Notes: generated by a model from the letters alone, not told the origin. 64,000 nt of DNA from Gallionellaceae bacterium (GCA_028714735.1 JAQTLU010000004.1:186001-250000), one strand, 5' to 3'. Numbered from the stretch's first letter, positions 35,850 through 46,127 are shown. Numbers and translations: made by a program.

Positions 35850-36034
35850 CCGCCTGTCGGACTTTCCACGTGCGTGCGCCAAAAGCGCCCCCGGCCCTTC
35901 GGGTTGGGCGTCTGGGCGGCGTCTGCGGCGTTGCGCCGCTTGCGAATGGATTGACCATTCGCCGCGCGACGCGCCTTGCATCCATCCGACCAAACACCCA
36001 ACGCATCTCGCGCGGAAAGCCCGACAGGCGGCTA
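35847..36034. repeat. 188-bp imperfect palindrome spanning the tonB-mlaF convergence
   Basis: Terminal arms 35847-35867 and 36014-36034 pair over 21 bases with one mismatch. Inner arms include GCGAATGG/CCATTCGC (35942-35949 and 35955-35962) and a partly matching GTTGGGCGT/ACACCCAAC pair. Each end supplies the TAG stop of the flanking convergent gene. It could fold as a bidirectional terminator or be a MITE-like insert. No other copy was noticed in the window. Confidence 0.75.
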
Positions 36035-36838
36035 GGCCGGCTCGAAGCCCAGGTCTGCCCGCAACGGCTGCGCCGGGTAGTGGAAGGGCACCGGCCCGTC
36101 CGGCTCGGCGTGGATGAACTGGTATACGAAGGGGTCGTCCGAGGCGAGTATCTCCGCGGTCGGGCCCTCGGCGGCGATGCGGCCGTCCGAGATGAAATAG
36201 ACGTAATCGACCACCTTGAGCGATTCTGAGACGTCGTAGGTGACCACGACCGAGGTGGTGCCGAGGGCGTCGTTCTGGCGCCTGATCAGGTTGGCGATGA
36301 CGTTGAGCGAGATCGGGTCGAGGCCGGCGAAGGGCTCGTCGTAGATGACCAGCTTGGGGTCGATGGCGACCGCGCGCGCCAGGGCGACGCGGCGTTCCAT
36401 GCCGCCCGACAACTCGCCCGGCATCAGGCCGTGGGCGCCACGCAGGCCGACCGCCTGCAGCTTCATCAGCACCAGGTCGCGGATCATGTCCTCGTTCAGG
36501 TCGGTGTGCTCGCGCATCGGGAAGGCGATGTTCTCGTACACCGAAAGGTCGCTGAACAGGCCGCTGACCTGGAACATCATGCCCATCTTGCGGCGCAGCC
36601 GGAACAGGCCGTCGTGGTCGAGGGCATGGACGTCCTCGCCGTCGACCAGGACCTGGCCGCGCTGGGGCCGGAGCTGGCCGTTGATCAGGCGCATCAGGGT
36701 GGTCTTGCCGCAGCCGCTGGTGCCCAGGATGGCCACCGCCTGGCCGCGCGGTATGGTCAGGTTGATGCCGTCGAGAATCTTGCGGTTCTCGTAGGAGAAA
36801 TGCAGGTCGCGGATTTCAACGACGTTTTCGCCGGACAC
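36032..36838 (-). CDS. MlaF-type ABC transporter ATPase with Tyr in the H-loop
   Basis: 268 residues from a GTG start at 36838 (GGGAG 6 bases upstream); the frame also has an ATG at 36919 but the added residues are not family-like. Walker A GTSGCGKTT (39-47), Q-loop MFQVSGLF, signature ELSGGMERR, Walker B KLVIYDEPFAGLDP. It is closest to MlaF/Ttg2A, the ATPase of phospholipid transport across the envelope. The H-loop reads VVVTYDVSES: the usual His is Tyr201 (codon TAC). No mlaE, mlaD or substrate-binding gene is adjacent. It is either an altered, slow ATPase or one serving a remote permease. Confidence 0.85.
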   Translation of the reverse strand: MSGENVVEIRDLHFSYENRKILDGINLTIPRGQAVAILGTSGCGKTTLMRLINGQLRPQRGQVLVDGEDVHALDHDGLFRLRRKMGMMFQVSGLFSDLSVYENIAFPMREHTDLNEDMIRDLVLMKLQAVGLRGAHGLMPGELSGGMERRVALARAVAIDPKLVIYDEPFAGLDPISLNVIANLIRRQNDALGTTSVVVTYDVSESLKVVDYVYFISDGRIAAEGPTAEILASDDPFVYQFIHAEPDGPVPFHYPAQPLRADLGFEPA

Positions 36839-36963
36839 GTTCGACTCCCTGCCGCTGGGCGGCCATGAATTAGCGGCTAAGGTATGCGGGTCCACCACTG
36901 GGGTCAAGCCGGGCCGCACCGTGTTGCGGTCTCGCCGTCGTGTGGACGGGCGGTGGCCGCCGC

Positions 36964-37794
36964 TCAGGCGAAGAACGCATGAACGCCCAGGGCGCGGCGG
37001 CGCAGCATGGCAGCAGTCGCAGCGTCCTTGACGGGCAACGGGCCGGGCGTCTTGTTGGCGTCGAGCAGGATGGCGTGGCCATCGTGCACGACATAATCGA
37101 ATTTGCCGTAATCGAAACCCAGGGCGTGGCGCATGTCCCGGATCTCCGGATGCGCGACGGTGTTTTCGATGCGGGTGATGTTGCCCAGCTTGACGACCGG
37201 TTGTTCGCCGTAAAGGAGGAAGGTGTCTTCCCGGTCACCGAAAAAATTATAGCTCCGGATGCAATAACGGCCATCGATCATCTCCGGCAGAAAACGCTCG
37301 ACCACCAGTTCCGGATTATCGAAATGCCTGGCCGGGACATCGCGCAGCTGCTGGAAAACGGGATAGTCGCCGGGTGATTTCACGACCGACAGGGAGCCCG
37401 CCAGAGCTGCGCCCGCATAGCGTCGCTCCGGGAAGCCGGAGTAGTTCAGGTCGGTCTTGACGATGACCGGCCCGTCCCAACTGTCGTCCGGGCCGACGAG
37501 TTGCCGGCTGATGACCGATTTTCGGATGTCCTTGACCGTGGCATTGATGCTCACCGGATAGGCCTGCGCCAGGGCCAGATAGGGTTCCGGCACCACCGAT
37601 AAATCGATATGGATAAACAGCAGATCGCCGGCTATGGGACTGGCCGGATCCTTCAGGTAACGGACCTGAAACCCTTCTTCCCGCCAATGCCGGGCGAGTT
37701 GGCTGACGAAATAGCGCTGTTTGGGGCCGCGCCAGCGGCCCAGGTAGCCAAACCGGGTGTTTTCATGCACCAGGATGACGATGCGTTTGCTCAT
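36964..37794 (-). CDS. ATP-grasp-like protein of unknown substrate
   Basis: A protein of 276 residues. It has features of an ATP-grasp fold: VIVKTDLNYSG, then LVVERFLPE near 170, YCIRSYNFFGDRE, and FDYVVHDGHAILLDANKTPG near the end with the Asp/Asn pair that binds metal. The N-terminal part RIVILVHENTRFGYLGRW is not a known pre-ATP-grasp domain to me. It is likely cytoplasmic and joins an acid to an amine or alcohol. The neighbouring methyltransferase gene on the same strand, 32 bases away, suggests a two-step modification pathway. Confidence 0.6.
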   Translation of the reverse strand: MSKRIVILVHENTRFGYLGRWRGPKQRYFVSQLARHWREEGFQVRYLKDPASPIAGDLLFIHIDLSVVPEPYLALAQAYPVSINATVKDIRKSVISRQLVGPDDSWDGPVIVKTDLNYSGFPERRYAGAALAGSLSVVKSPGDYPVFQQLRDVPARHFDNPELVVERFLPEMIDGRYCIRSYNFFGDREDTFLLYGEQPVVKLGNITRIENTVAHPEIRDMRHALGFDYGKFDYVVHDGHAILLDANKTPGPLPVKDAATAAMLRRRALGVHAFFA

Positions 37795-37826
37795 GGACGA
37801 TGGCTCACGATGCCTGGACCCGTCGA

Positions 37827-38729
37827 TCAGGGTTTGCTGGCGGCAAGGAGGAAACCGCTGTTCGGGATGGCCTCGGAAAAATGCCAGACTTCGGTTCGGA
37901 AACCCATTTTCTGCAGGGGCAGACAGGCGAGTTCGGGCGGCACGACGCTCTGCAGGTCGGACTGGTCCGGCCTCGGGCGCACCAGCCTGAGCAGGTTCAT
38001 GTCGACCACCTCGCGGAAAGCGGGGTCGGGGTATGTTTCGATCAGGATGCGCGCGGCTTGGTCATTGCGCCTGGCGAACTCCTGCTGATCGATCATGCCG
38101 TGCCCATCGACGACATTCTGCATGGAGCGCAATCGGATGTGGACGGTCAGCGCCTTGAAGGCGGTAAGCTCATCCTCGCGGTTCAGCGTCTTGCGCGCCG
38201 CCTCGAAGTCATCCACATGGCGCTGGAAATAGGCCTCGAACGGTTGCGCTTCGCCCGGCCAGTCGAAGGAGCGCGAGACCCAGCGGCCGCCGCTCTGCAG
38301 GTAACCGTAGGCGGCGGCGGAAATGCCCTGCCATTGCTCAGGAAAACTCAGAAATATAGGTCCGGCATCGCTGGCGACGCAGCCGAAACGATCGTTCAGG
38401 TCTTCGATGGGAACCACCCAGTTGCCATGCTGGAAGGTGACGTTGTCCCATTCCCGGCTGGCGATCCTGCGCATGGCCTCGAAGTTGTCCGCGTTCCAGT
38501 CCATGGAGACGACTTCCGGACAGCCCACTTCAAGGGCCAGATCGATCAATTCGGGGGTGGCCCCGAAGATCAGGATGGGCTGGCTGGCGGAGCGCTCGAA
38601 ATGCTTGCGGTACTCGGCCAGTATTTCTGCCGAAGGCCGGATCGGCGTGGTGATGAAGCTCCAGGATCGGACGACGGCGGCCACCGCGGCTTCGTCGAAT
38701 CTGGCGTGGTCTGTGCTGGAACATTTCAT
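37827..38729 (-). CDS. SAM-dependent methyltransferase-like protein
   Basis: A protein of 300 residues. A Rossmann-type segment ILIFGATPELIDLALEVG, followed by VVSMDWNADNFEAMRRIA and VTFQHGNWV, matches motifs I to III of class I SAM-dependent methyltransferases. The C-terminal half (FWHFSEAIPN-like) is not recognised. It is encoded upstream of the ATP-grasp-like gene and is probably cotranscribed with it. The substrate is unknown. Confidence 0.65.
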   Translation of the reverse strand: MKCSSTDHARFDEAAVAAVVRSWSFITTPIRPSAEILAEYRKHFERSASQPILIFGATPELIDLALEVGCPEVVSMDWNADNFEAMRRIASREWDNVTFQHGNWVVPIEDLNDRFGCVASDAGPIFLSFPEQWQGISAAAYGYLQSGGRWVSRSFDWPGEAQPFEAYFQRHVDDFEAARKTLNREDELTAFKALTVHIRLRSMQNVVDGHGMIDQQEFARRNDQAARILIETYPDPAFREVVDMNLLRLVRPRPDQSDLQSVVPPELACLPLQKMGFRTEVWHFSEAIPNSGFLLAASKP

Positions 38730-38790
38730 GTCTGTGGGCCTGGCTGGATTGTCGGGGGGGCTATTCGGTCAAGGTGCGGCACGCATGATA

Positions 38791-38815
38791 CAAAAGCCTG
38801 TTGTCAGTGAGGCTT
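38791..38815 (-). terminator. Weak terminator after tsaC
   Basis: On the minus strand AAGCCT, 10-base loop, AGGCTT followed by TTG, 44 bases after the tsaC stop. Confidence 0.4.
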
Positions 38816-38858
38816 ATCATTTTGCGTGAGCAGCCATGGTGCCGATGCAGCTGAAGCG

Positions 38859-39401
38859 CTAGGCCCGGAACACGCCGCCGCTGGCCGGGTCGACGATGGT
38901 CGACGGCCGTCGGCGCTTGCCGATGCGGCCGTCCAGCACCCATACCCGCGCCCCGAACGCCTTCCGACAGGCGGCCGCCGTGCGCAGCATGCGCCGGCCG
39001 GAACGATTGGCGCTGGTGGAGACCAGGGCCATGCCGAGGGCCTGGCACAGGCGGGCGGCCGCGGCATGGGCGGTGGCGCGGACGGCAAGCTTGCGGTGAT
39101 GGCCGGTCAGCCACCTTGGGCAGTGCCGCGCGGCCGGCAGCAGCAGGGTGGTGGGGCCGGGCCAGTATTGCGGCCAGGCCGCCGGCGGCTCGGCCAGGTA
39201 GGGCGCGAACTGCGCCGGTGCGCTGCCGATCAGGATCAGGCCCTTGCTCTTGGGCCGGCCCTTGAGGCTCAGGATCCGAGCTACGGCGCGGGCGTTCATC
39301 GGATCGCAGCCGAGGCCGTAGCAGGACTCGGTCGGGTAGGCGATGACGCCGCCCTGGGCCAGGTGGCGGCGCAGGGCGACGATGTCGGGCAGGGGTGTCA
39401 T
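38859..39401 (-). CDS. tsaC: L-threonylcarbamoyladenylate synthase (Sua5/YrdC family)
   Basis: A protein of 180 residues. Makes threonylcarbamoyl-AMP from Thr, bicarbonate and ATP for the t6A37 modification of tRNAs. The conserved motifs [39 protein letters not shown] and VSTSANRSG are present. It is short, TsaC-type, lacking the Sua5 C-terminal domain. It lies after purD, with a strong hairpin in the 46-base gap. Confidence 0.9.
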   Translation of the reverse strand: MTPLPDIVALRRHLAQGGVIAYPTESCYGLGCDPMNARAVARILSLKGRPKSKGLILIGSAPAQFAPYLAEPPAAWPQYWPGPTTLLLPAARHCPRWLTGHHRKLAVRATAHAAAARLCQALGMALVSTSANRSGRRMLRTAAACRKAFGARVWVLDGRIGKRRRPSTIVDPASGGVFRA

Positions 39402-39417
39402 GGGGGTGACGGAGTGG

Positions 39418-39447
39418 CCGTGCGACGGGGGTCACTCCGTCGCACGG
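39418..39447. terminator. Hairpin between purD and tsaC
   Basis: CCGTGCGACGG and CCGTCGCACGG (39418-39428 and 39437-39447) form a perfect 11-bp stem directly after the purD stop. A competing stem, GACGGAGTG/CACTCCGTC (39408-39416 and 39433-39441), overlaps it. There is no T-run. Confidence 0.45.
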
Positions 39448-40734
39448 TCAGCGCTTCTTGATCGCCCGCCAGCCGATGTCGCGGCGCATCTGGCGGCCGG
39501 CGAACTCGATCCGGTCGGCCACCTCGTAGGCGCGGCCCTGGGCGATCTTCACGGTATCGCCGAGGGCGGTGACGCAGAGCACGCGGCCGCCGGTGACGAC
39601 CACCTGGTCGTCCTTGAGCGCGGTGCCGGCATGGAATACGTGGCAGTCTTCCTCGGGCTTGGCCCCCAGTCCGGTGATGGCGGCCCCCTTCTGCGGCGCG
39701 TCCGGGTAGCCGCCGGCGGCGAGCACCACGCCGAGCGCGACGCGGCGGTCCCACTCGGCCTCGACCTGGTCCAGGCGGCCGTTGATCGCGGCCTCGATCA
39801 GGACGCTGAAGTCGCTCTTCAGGCGCATCATGATCGGCTGGGTCTCGGGGTCGCCGAACCGGCAGTTGAATTCCAGCACGCCGATCTTGCCGTCCGGGGC
39901 GATCATCACGCCGGCGTAGAGGAAGCCGGTGTAGGGCATGTCCTCGGCCTTCATGCCGGCCACCACCGGGCGGATTACCTCGCGCAGGATGCGCGCGTGC
40001 ATCTCCGGGGTGACCACCGGGGCGGGCGAATAGGCGCCCATGCCGCCGGTGTTGGGACCCTGGTCGCCGTCGAGCAGGCGCTTGTGGTCCTGGCTGGTGG
40101 CCATGGGCAGGACGTGTTCGCCGTCGACCATGACGATGAAGCTGGCCTCCTCGCCCTGCAGGCATTCCTCGATCACCACCCGGGCGCCGGCCGCGCCGAA
40201 GGCGCCGGATCGACCATCCGGGGCCAGCATCATGTCGATGGCGGCATGGGCCTCGTCGGTGCTCTGGGCGACCACGACACCCTTGCCGGCGGCGAGACCG
40301 TCGGCCTTGACCACGATGGGCGCGCCCTCGGCGTCGATGTAGGCATGGGCGGCAGCGGCCTCGGTGAAGGTCTGGTACTTCGCGGTCGGGATGTGGTGCC
40401 GGACCATGAACTGCTTGGCGAAGTCCTTGGACGATTCGAGCTGGGCCGAGGCCTGGGTTGGACCGAAGATCTTCAGGTGGGCGGCGCGGAAGGCGTCCAC
40501 CACGCCGGCCGCCAGCGGGGCCTCGGGCCCGACCACGGTAAGGGCGACGTCATTCTCTTTCGCGAACGCGATCAGGTCCGGGATGGCCGTCAGATCGACG
40601 TTCTCCAGGCCCTCCTCGTGCGCCGTGCCGCAGTTGCCGGGGGCGACGTAGACCTTCTGGATGCGCGGGCCCTGGGCCAGTTTCCAGGCCAGGGCGTGCT
40701 CGCGGCCGCCGGAACCGATTACCAACAGTTTCAT
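39448..40734 (-). CDS. purD: Phosphoribosylamine-glycine ligase
   Basis: A protein of 428 residues, full length. Joins phosphoribosylamine and glycine with ATP (GAR synthetase), the second step of purine synthesis. N-terminus [19 protein letters not shown] and the ATP-grasp segments [17 protein letters not shown] and [10 protein letters not shown] are diagnostic. It lies 38 bases downstream of purH in a dusB-fis-purH-purD run. Confidence 0.97.
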   Translation of the reverse strand: MKLLVIGSGGREHALAWKLAQGPRIQKVYVAPGNCGTAHEEGLENVDLTAIPDLIAFAKENDVALTVVGPEAPLAAGVVDAFRAAHLKIFGPTQASAQLESSKDFAKQFMVRHHIPTAKYQTFTEAAAAHAYIDAEGAPIVVKADGLAAGKGVVVAQSTDEAHAAIDMMLAPDGRSGAFGAAGARVVIEECLQGEEASFIVMVDGEHVLPMATSQDHKRLLDGDQGPNTGGMGAYSPAPVVTPEMHARILREVIRPVVAGMKAEDMPYTGFLYAGVMIAPDGKIGVLEFNCRFGDPETQPIMMRLKSDFSVLIEAAINGRLDQVEAEWDRRVALGVVLAAGGYPDAPQKGAAITGLGAKPEEDCHVFHAGTALKDDQVVVTGGRVLCVTALGDTVKIAQGRAYEVADRIEFAGRQMRRDIGWRAIKKR

Positions 40735-40772
40735 TGCTGCTCCCTAGTGTCGCCGCTAGTCATGGCGGCTTT

Positions 40773-42326
40773 TCAATGCCTGAAGTGGCGCATGCCGGTG
40801 AACACCATGGCCATGCCGTGTTCGTCGGCGGCGGCGATCACCTCGTCGTCGCGCATCGAGCCGCCGGGCTGGATGACTGCCTTGATGCCGGCCTGGGCGG
40901 CGTTGTCGATGCCGTCGCGGAACGGGAAGAAGGCGTCCGAGGCCATCACCGAGCCGGGTACTGCGAGGCCGGCGTGCTCGGCCTTGATGGCGGCGATGCG
41001 GGCCGAGTTGACCCGGCTCATCTGGCCGGCGCCGACGCCGATGGTCATGTCGCCCCGGGCGTAGACGATGGCGTTGGACTTGACGTACTTGGCCACGCGC
41101 CAGGCGAACAGCAGGGCGCGCATCTCTTCTTCGGTCGGGGCGCGCTGGGTCACCACCTTGATCTCGTTGGAGAGGGCCAGGTCAGCCTCCTGGACCAGGA
41201 GGCCGCCGTTGACCCGCTTGAAGTCCAGGCGCGAACCCGGCTGGGCCGGCCACTGGCCGCATTCGAGCAGGCGGACGTTCTTCTTGGCGGCGCAGATGTC
41301 GATCGCGGCCTGGGACACCTTGGGGGCGATGATCACCTCGACGAACTGGCGCTCGACGATGGCCTTGGCCGTCTCGCCATCGAGTTCGCCGTTGAAGGCG
41401 ATGATGCCGCCGAAGGCCGACTCGGGGTCGGTCTGGTAGGCGCGGTCGTAGGCCTCCAGCAGGTCCTTGCCGTAGGCGACGCCGCAGGGGTTGGCGTGCT
41501 TGACGATGACGCAGGCCGGGGCGGCATCGAACTGCTTGACGCACTCCAGGGCGGCGTCGGCGTCGCCGATGTTGTTGTAGCTGAGTTCCTTGCCCTGCAA
41601 CTGGCGGGCGGTGGCGATGCTGGTCTCGCGGGCGCCGGCCTCGACGTAGAAGGCGGCGTTCTGGTGCGGGTTCTCGCCGTAGCGCATGCCCTGCGCCTTG
41701 ACGAATTGCAGGTTGATGGTGCGCGGGAATTCGGATTGCTCGACCAGTTTGCCGAAGTGGTTGGCGATGGCGCCGTCGTAGGCGGCGGTGTGCTCGAAGG
41801 CCTTGATGGCGAGCGAGAAGCGGGTCTGGTCGCTGACCGCGCCGCCGCTGGCCTTCATCTCGTCGATCACGGTGGCGTAGTCGGCCGGGTCGGTGACGAT
41901 GGTGACGAAGGCGTGGTTCTTGGCCGAGGAACGCACCATGGCCGGGCCGCCGATGTCGATGTTCTCGATGGCGTCCTCCAGGGTGCAGCCGGGCTTGGCC
42001 ACGGTGGCGACGAACGGGTACAGGTTGACGCAGACCAGGTCGATGTTGCCGATGCCGTAGCGGGCCATGGCCTCGGTGTGCTCGGGCAGGTCGCGCCGGC
42101 CCAGGATGCCGCCGTGGATCTTCGGGTGCAGGGTCTTGACCCGGCCGTCGAGCATCTCCGGGAAGCCGGTGTAGTCGGCCACCTCGATGACCGGGATGCC
42201 GGCCTCGCGCAGGGCCTTGGCGGTGCCGCCGGTGGACAGCATCTCGACCCCGGCGGTGTAGAGGGCGCGGGCGAAGTCGATGAGGCCGGTCTTGTCGGAA
42301 ACGGAGAGTAGGGCGCGTTTGATCAT
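40773..42326 (-). CDS. purH: Bifunctional AICAR transformylase/IMP cyclohydrolase
   Basis: A protein of 517 residues. Catalyses the last two steps of IMP synthesis. The N-terminal MGS-like cyclohydrolase domain ([28 protein letters not shown]) and the C-terminal transformylase domain ([24 protein letters not shown]) are complete. It is followed by purD and preceded by fis on the same strand. Confidence 0.97.
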   Translation of the reverse strand: MIKRALLSVSDKTGLIDFARALYTAGVEMLSTGGTAKALREAGIPVIEVADYTGFPEMLDGRVKTLHPKIHGGILGRRDLPEHTEAMARYGIGNIDLVCVNLYPFVATVAKPGCTLEDAIENIDIGGPAMVRSSAKNHAFVTIVTDPADYATVIDEMKASGGAVSDQTRFSLAIKAFEHTAAYDGAIANHFGKLVEQSEFPRTINLQFVKAQGMRYGENPHQNAAFYVEAGARETSIATARQLQGKELSYNNIGDADAALECVKQFDAAPACVIVKHANPCGVAYGKDLLEAYDRAYQTDPESAFGGIIAFNGELDGETAKAIVERQFVEVIIAPKVSQAAIDICAAKKNVRLLECGQWPAQPGSRLDFKRVNGGLLVQEADLALSNEIKVVTQRAPTEEEMRALLFAWRVAKYVKSNAIVYARGDMTIGVGAGQMSRVNSARIAAIKAEHAGLAVPGSVMASDAFFPFRDGIDNAAQAGIKAVIQPGGSMRDDEVIAAADEHGMAMVFTGMRHFRH

Positions 42327-42378
42327 TTTTTGGGTTCTGGATGGATTTGAAAAAGGTGGACGCGGCCGCAGCCGCGCC

Positions 42379-42621
42379 TTACTTGATTCCGTGCTGCTGC
42401 ATCTTCTTGCGCAGGGTGTTGCGGTTGATGCCGAGGATGTCGGCGGCGCGGCTCTGGTTGTTGCCGGCCTTGCCCATGACGATCTCGATGACCGGTCTCT
42501 CGACGCAGTTCATCACCATCTCGTGGACGTTCGCGGCGGTCTCGCCGTCGAGGTCCTTGAAGTATTGGGTCAATACCTTGCGCACGCAAAGGCTGAGTTC
42601 GTTTTCGTCTACCGCCGACAT
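42379..42621 (-). CDS. fis: Fis-family DNA-binding protein
   Basis: A protein of 80 residues, shorter than E. coli Fis. The C-terminal helix-turn-helix [20 protein letters not shown] is typical of Fis. It acts as a nucleoid protein and global activator. It lies just downstream of dusB, the conserved dusB-fis arrangement. Confidence 0.93.
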   Translation of the reverse strand: MSAVDENELSLCVRKVLTQYFKDLDGETAANVHEMVMNCVERPVIEIVMGKAGNNQSRAADILGINRNTLRKKMQQHGIK

Positions 42622-42654
42622 TGATTTTCCCCTAGTTGTCGATCGCGCTCAGGC

Positions 42655-43680
42655 TCAGGCGGCCTGTCGGTCCCATAGTTCGTCTTGCAGATATACCAAC
42701 CGGCGGCTCTTTTCGGCCGCTCGGTCAAAGAATTCGTTGGCCGCTTGCAGTTGTTCCCGGGTGCTTTCCAGCCGGTTCATGGCATGGCGGAAACTGGCCG
42801 AGTCGGCCAGGCCGCGGGTGTACCAGGCGATGTGCTTGCGTGCCATGCGCACGCCGGTGACCTCGCCGTAGAAGCGATAGAGGTCGTCCAGGTGCTCCAG
42901 CATGATCTGGTGGATCTCGACCACCTCGGGCGCCGGCAGGTGCTCGCCGGTGGCCAGGAAGTGCTCGATCTCGCGGAACAGCCAGGGCCGGCCCATGGCG
43001 GCGCGGCCGATCATGATGGCGTCGGCGCCGGTGTGCTCCAGGACGTATTGCGCCTTCTCGGGCGAGGTGATGTCGCCGTTGGCGATGATCGGGATGCGCG
43101 CCTCGGCCTTCACCGCCCGGATGGTGTCGTACTCGGCCTCGCCGGTGTAGGCGCAGGCGCGGGTGCGGCCATGCAGGGCCAGGGCCTGGATGCCGGATTC
43201 CTGGGCGATCTTCAATATGGTCAGGGCGTTGCGGGTCGACTTGTCCCAGCCGGTGCGGGTCTTCAGGGTCACCGGCACCTCGGGCACCGCCTCGACCACC
43301 GCCGCGAGGATGCGGCCGACCAGTGCTTCGTCCTTGAGCAGGGCGGAGCCGGCCATGACGTTGCAGATCTTCTTGGCCGGGCAACCCATGTTGATGTCGA
43401 TGATCTGGGCGCCGTTGTCGACGTTGTGGCGGGCGGCCTGGGCCAGCATGGCCGGGTCGGCGCCGGCGATCTGGACGCTGATCGGCGCCACCTCGCCGTC
43501 GTGGTTGGCCCGCCGCTTGGTCTTCTCTGAACCGTACAGGAGCGAGTTCGAGGTCACCATCTCCGACACTGCCATGCCGGCGCCGAGGCGCTTGCAGAGC
43601 TGACGGAACGGCCGATCGGTGACGCCCGCCATGGGGGCGACGATCAGGTTGTTCCGGAGGGTGTGGGGGCCGATGCGCAT
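42655..43680 (-). CDS. dusB: tRNA-dihydrouridine synthase B
   Basis: A protein of 341 residues. FMN-dependent reduction of uridines in the tRNA D-loop. The N-terminus LIVAPMAGVTDRPFRQLC, the catalytic Cys region INMGCPAKKIC and the block ALHGRTR with IIANGDI are diagnostic. First gene of the fis operon. Confidence 0.95.
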   Translation of the reverse strand: MRIGPHTLRNNLIVAPMAGVTDRPFRQLCKRLGAGMAVSEMVTSNSLLYGSEKTKRRANHDGEVAPISVQIAGADPAMLAQAARHNVDNGAQIIDINMGCPAKKICNVMAGSALLKDEALVGRILAAVVEAVPEVPVTLKTRTGWDKSTRNALTILKIAQESGIQALALHGRTRACAYTGEAEYDTIRAVKAEARIPIIANGDITSPEKAQYVLEHTGADAIMIGRAAMGRPWLFREIEHFLATGEHLPAPEVVEIHQIMLEHLDDLYRFYGEVTGVRMARKHIAWYTRGLADSASFRHAMNRLESTREQLQAANEFFDRAAEKSRRLVYLQDELWDRQAA

Positions 43681-43778
43681 TCTGTGGTCGTGGCTTCGCG
43701 AGGGGAGAGGATTCTACTCTGATGACCCCGCCGGCAAAAGCCTGACATGCTGAAAAATTGTGCACCGAACAGGTGCGT

Positions 43779-45572
43779 CTATTTGCTGGCGGTCTGGGCG
43801 TCTTTCCTGACCAGGCTGATCAGGGTCTGTCCCGGCTTCGGCGTCGGCTTGTCGTCCGCGGTGAATACCCGCAACCGGCCCTCCTCGGTGACCAGGAACA
43901 GCGGCATCGCCTCGCCGACATGGCGGGCCACGAAGGCCTCGTGGCTGAACTCCTCGGTCAGCAGGGTTTTCTTGATCTGCCAGCGATCCGGCAAGCGCCG
44001 CCGCAACTGCGAGAGCGAGGCCTGTTCCCCGAACAGGACGCGGCCGCGCGGCGGGCCATGCTCGTCTTCGTGGGTGCGCGCCTCGTCCGGGGCGACCCGG
44101 TAGATCTGGTCGCGTCCGAACAGGCGGGCGAAATGCAGTCCGGCCAGGGCATTGGCATCCTCGTTGGCGCTGGTGCCGAAGAACTTGCCGATGCCGCCCA
44201 GGGCCACCTGTTCCAGGACCGGTTCGGAAAAGACGCTGGTGTAGACGGCCGGGATGCCCTCCATGCGGGCCGCCAGGATGTGGTGCCGGTTGTCGTCGAC
44301 GATCATCACCGGAAAGCCTTCGTCGCGGAGGAAGCGGGCGATCTTGCGCACCCACGTTTCGCCGCCCAGGAACAGGATGCCATCCGGGTGCGCCTTGGCC
44401 AGGCCGAGTTGCCTGGCCAGCGGCAGGGCGGTGAGGCCGTTGATGGCAACGGTGCCGATGATCACGAAGAAGGTGATCGCCAACAGGCCTTCCGCGTTGG
44501 GGTAGCCGGTTTCGGCCAGGCGCAGGGCGAAGATCGACGACACCGCGGCGGCGACGATGCCGCGCGGTGCCAGGGCGGCCAGAAACAGTCGTTCCCTGGG
44601 TTCCAGGCGGGCGCCCACGGTGGCGGCGAACACCGCCGCCGGGCGGGCGATCACCATCAGGAAGGCGAGGAATTCCAGGCTGGCCAGACCCAGTTGGCCG
44701 AGGTCGGCCGGGCGCAGGCTGGCCGCCAGCAGGATGAAGATCACCGCAATCAGCATCACCCGCAGGTTTTCCTTGAACTCGATGATGTGGTGGACGGCGA
44801 CAAATTTCTGGTTGGCCAGGGCGAACCCCATCACCGTGACGGCCATCAGGCCGGATTCGTGCTGCATCAGGTTGGCCAGGGTGAACGTGGTTACCACCAG
44901 CATCAGGGCGACCGGGCTTTGCAGGTAATCCGGCACCCGGTCCCGCTTCAGCAGCCAGACCAGGACGGCTGCGCCGGTCAGTCCCAGCAGGGTGCCCAGG
45001 CCCAGGGTCATGGAGACGATGGCGACCAGGTTGCCCAGGGAGGTGTCGGGCGTGGTGATGATCTGGAACACCACCACCGCCAGCATGGCGCCGATGGGGT
45101 CGATGACGATGCCTTCCCACTTCAGGATCGGGCCGACCGCGCCGGCGGGACGGATCTGTTGCAGCAGGGGGCCGATCACGGTCGGGCCGGTTACCACCAG
45201 GATGGCGCCCAGCAGCACCGCCGAGCCCCAGTCCAGATCGAGTATCCAGCGTCCGGCCAGGGTGGTGAGCAGCCAGCTCACCGCCGCGCCCAGGGTGACC
45301 AGGCGCAGGGCGACGCCGCCGACGGCGCGGAATTCCTTCACGGTGAGGCTGAGGCCACCTTCGAACAGGATCAGTGCGACCGCCAGCGAGACGGTCGGGT
45401 AGAGCAGCGGCCCCATCAGGGCGTGCGGGTCGAGGAAGCCGGTCACCGGCCCGGCGGCGATGCCGAACACCAGCAGGATGAGGATGGATGGCAGGCGCAA
45501 ACGCCAGCCCAGCCACTGGGCCGAGATGCCCAGTACCAGTATGGCGGTGAGCGCGATGAGCTGGTGTTCCAT
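43779..45572 (-). CDS. Cation:proton antiporter (CPA1/NhaP type) with TrkA-like domain
   Basis: 597 residues from ATG 45572, chosen because the protein then starts directly with a membrane helix (ATG 45632 and 45581 would add a charged leader). About twelve membrane segments contain the motif [15 protein letters not shown] with the transport Asp. The cytosolic part (about 390-597) has a Rossmann-like start [18 protein letters not shown] as in TrkA-N/KefC nucleotide-binding domains. It probably exchanges Na+ or K+ for protons. It stands alone between dusB and csp. Confidence 0.88.
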   Translation of the reverse strand: MEHQLIALTAILVLGISAQWLGWRLRLPSILILLVFGIAAGPVTGFLDPHALMGPLLYPTVSLAVALILFEGGLSLTVKEFRAVGGVALRLVTLGAAVSWLLTTLAGRWILDLDWGSAVLLGAILVVTGPTVIGPLLQQIRPAGAVGPILKWEGIVIDPIGAMLAVVVFQIITTPDTSLGNLVAIVSMTLGLGTLLGLTGAAVLVWLLKRDRVPDYLQSPVALMLVVTTFTLANLMQHESGLMAVTVMGFALANQKFVAVHHIIEFKENLRVMLIAVIFILLAASLRPADLGQLGLASLEFLAFLMVIARPAAVFAATVGARLEPRERLFLAALAPRGIVAAAVSSIFALRLAETGYPNAEGLLAITFFVIIGTVAINGLTALPLARQLGLAKAHPDGILFLGGETWVRKIARFLRDEGFPVMIVDDNRHHILAARMEGIPAVYTSVFSEPVLEQVALGGIGKFFGTSANEDANALAGLHFARLFGRDQIYRVAPDEARTHEDEHGPPRGRVLFGEQASLSQLRRRLPDRWQIKKTLLTEEFSHEAFVARHVGEAMPLFLVTEEGRLRVFTADDKPTPKPGQTLISLVRKDAQTASK

Positions 45573-45816
45573 GGCGGGCATTGTCGCATGGCGGTTGGAT
45601 GCGGCAGTCCTGCGACCGGCTTTGTCACGCAAAAAACTATTGCAATTCGCGACAATACGGTTCAGAGTCCGCTCGTGCGATCATCAAGTAGTGCTGTTGT
45701 TGTCTGGTTCAGTGCCGCTTCTGCGGAGTTTCTGCCTTCATCACCCTGCCGTCTTGACAGTCGACCACCGGGCGCCCGCGCCTATATTTTTATTTTTAAT
45801 TAGGATTTTCAAGATT

Positions 45817-46023
45817 ATGGCAACTGGTACCGTGAAGTGGTTCAATGATTCCAAAGGCTTCGGCTTCATCTCCCCTGAAGGTGGTGGCGAAGACCTTTTC
45901 GCCCATTTCTCCGCGATTCAAGGCCAGGGCTTCAAGACCCTGAAGGAAGGCCAGCGGGTTACTTTTGACGTGACGTCCGGCCCCAAGGGCCAGCAAGCGT
46001 CGAACATCCGGCCGGCTGACTAA
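45817..46023 (+). CDS. Cold-shock protein
   Basis: A protein of 68 residues, one cold-shock domain with RNP1 KGFGFI and RNP2 DLFAHFS. An RNA chaperone. The 244-base region upstream is AT-rich near the gene (TATATTTTTATTTTTAATTA) and probably holds a long 5' leader, common in cold-shock genes. AGGA lies about 11 bases before the ATG. A strong terminator follows. Confidence 0.93.
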   Translation: MATGTVKWFNDSKGFGFISPEGGGEDLFAHFSAIQGQGFKTLKEGQRVTFDVTSGPKGQQASNIRPAD

Positions 46024-46075
46024 CCCTCATTGCCGAAAGAGGTTTCGAGCCGGCAACGGTTCGTTTCCTTTCCGG

Positions 46076-46105
46076 AAAAGCCCGGCCATGCCGGGCTTTT
46101 TCTTT
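46076..46105 (+). terminator. Rho-independent terminator of csp
   Basis: AAAAGCCCGGC-CAT-GCCGGGCTTTT (46076-46086 and 46090-46100), a perfect 11-bp stem followed by TCTTT. Confidence 0.93.
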
Positions 46106-46127
46106 CCGACTTTAAGGAGATCCGGCC

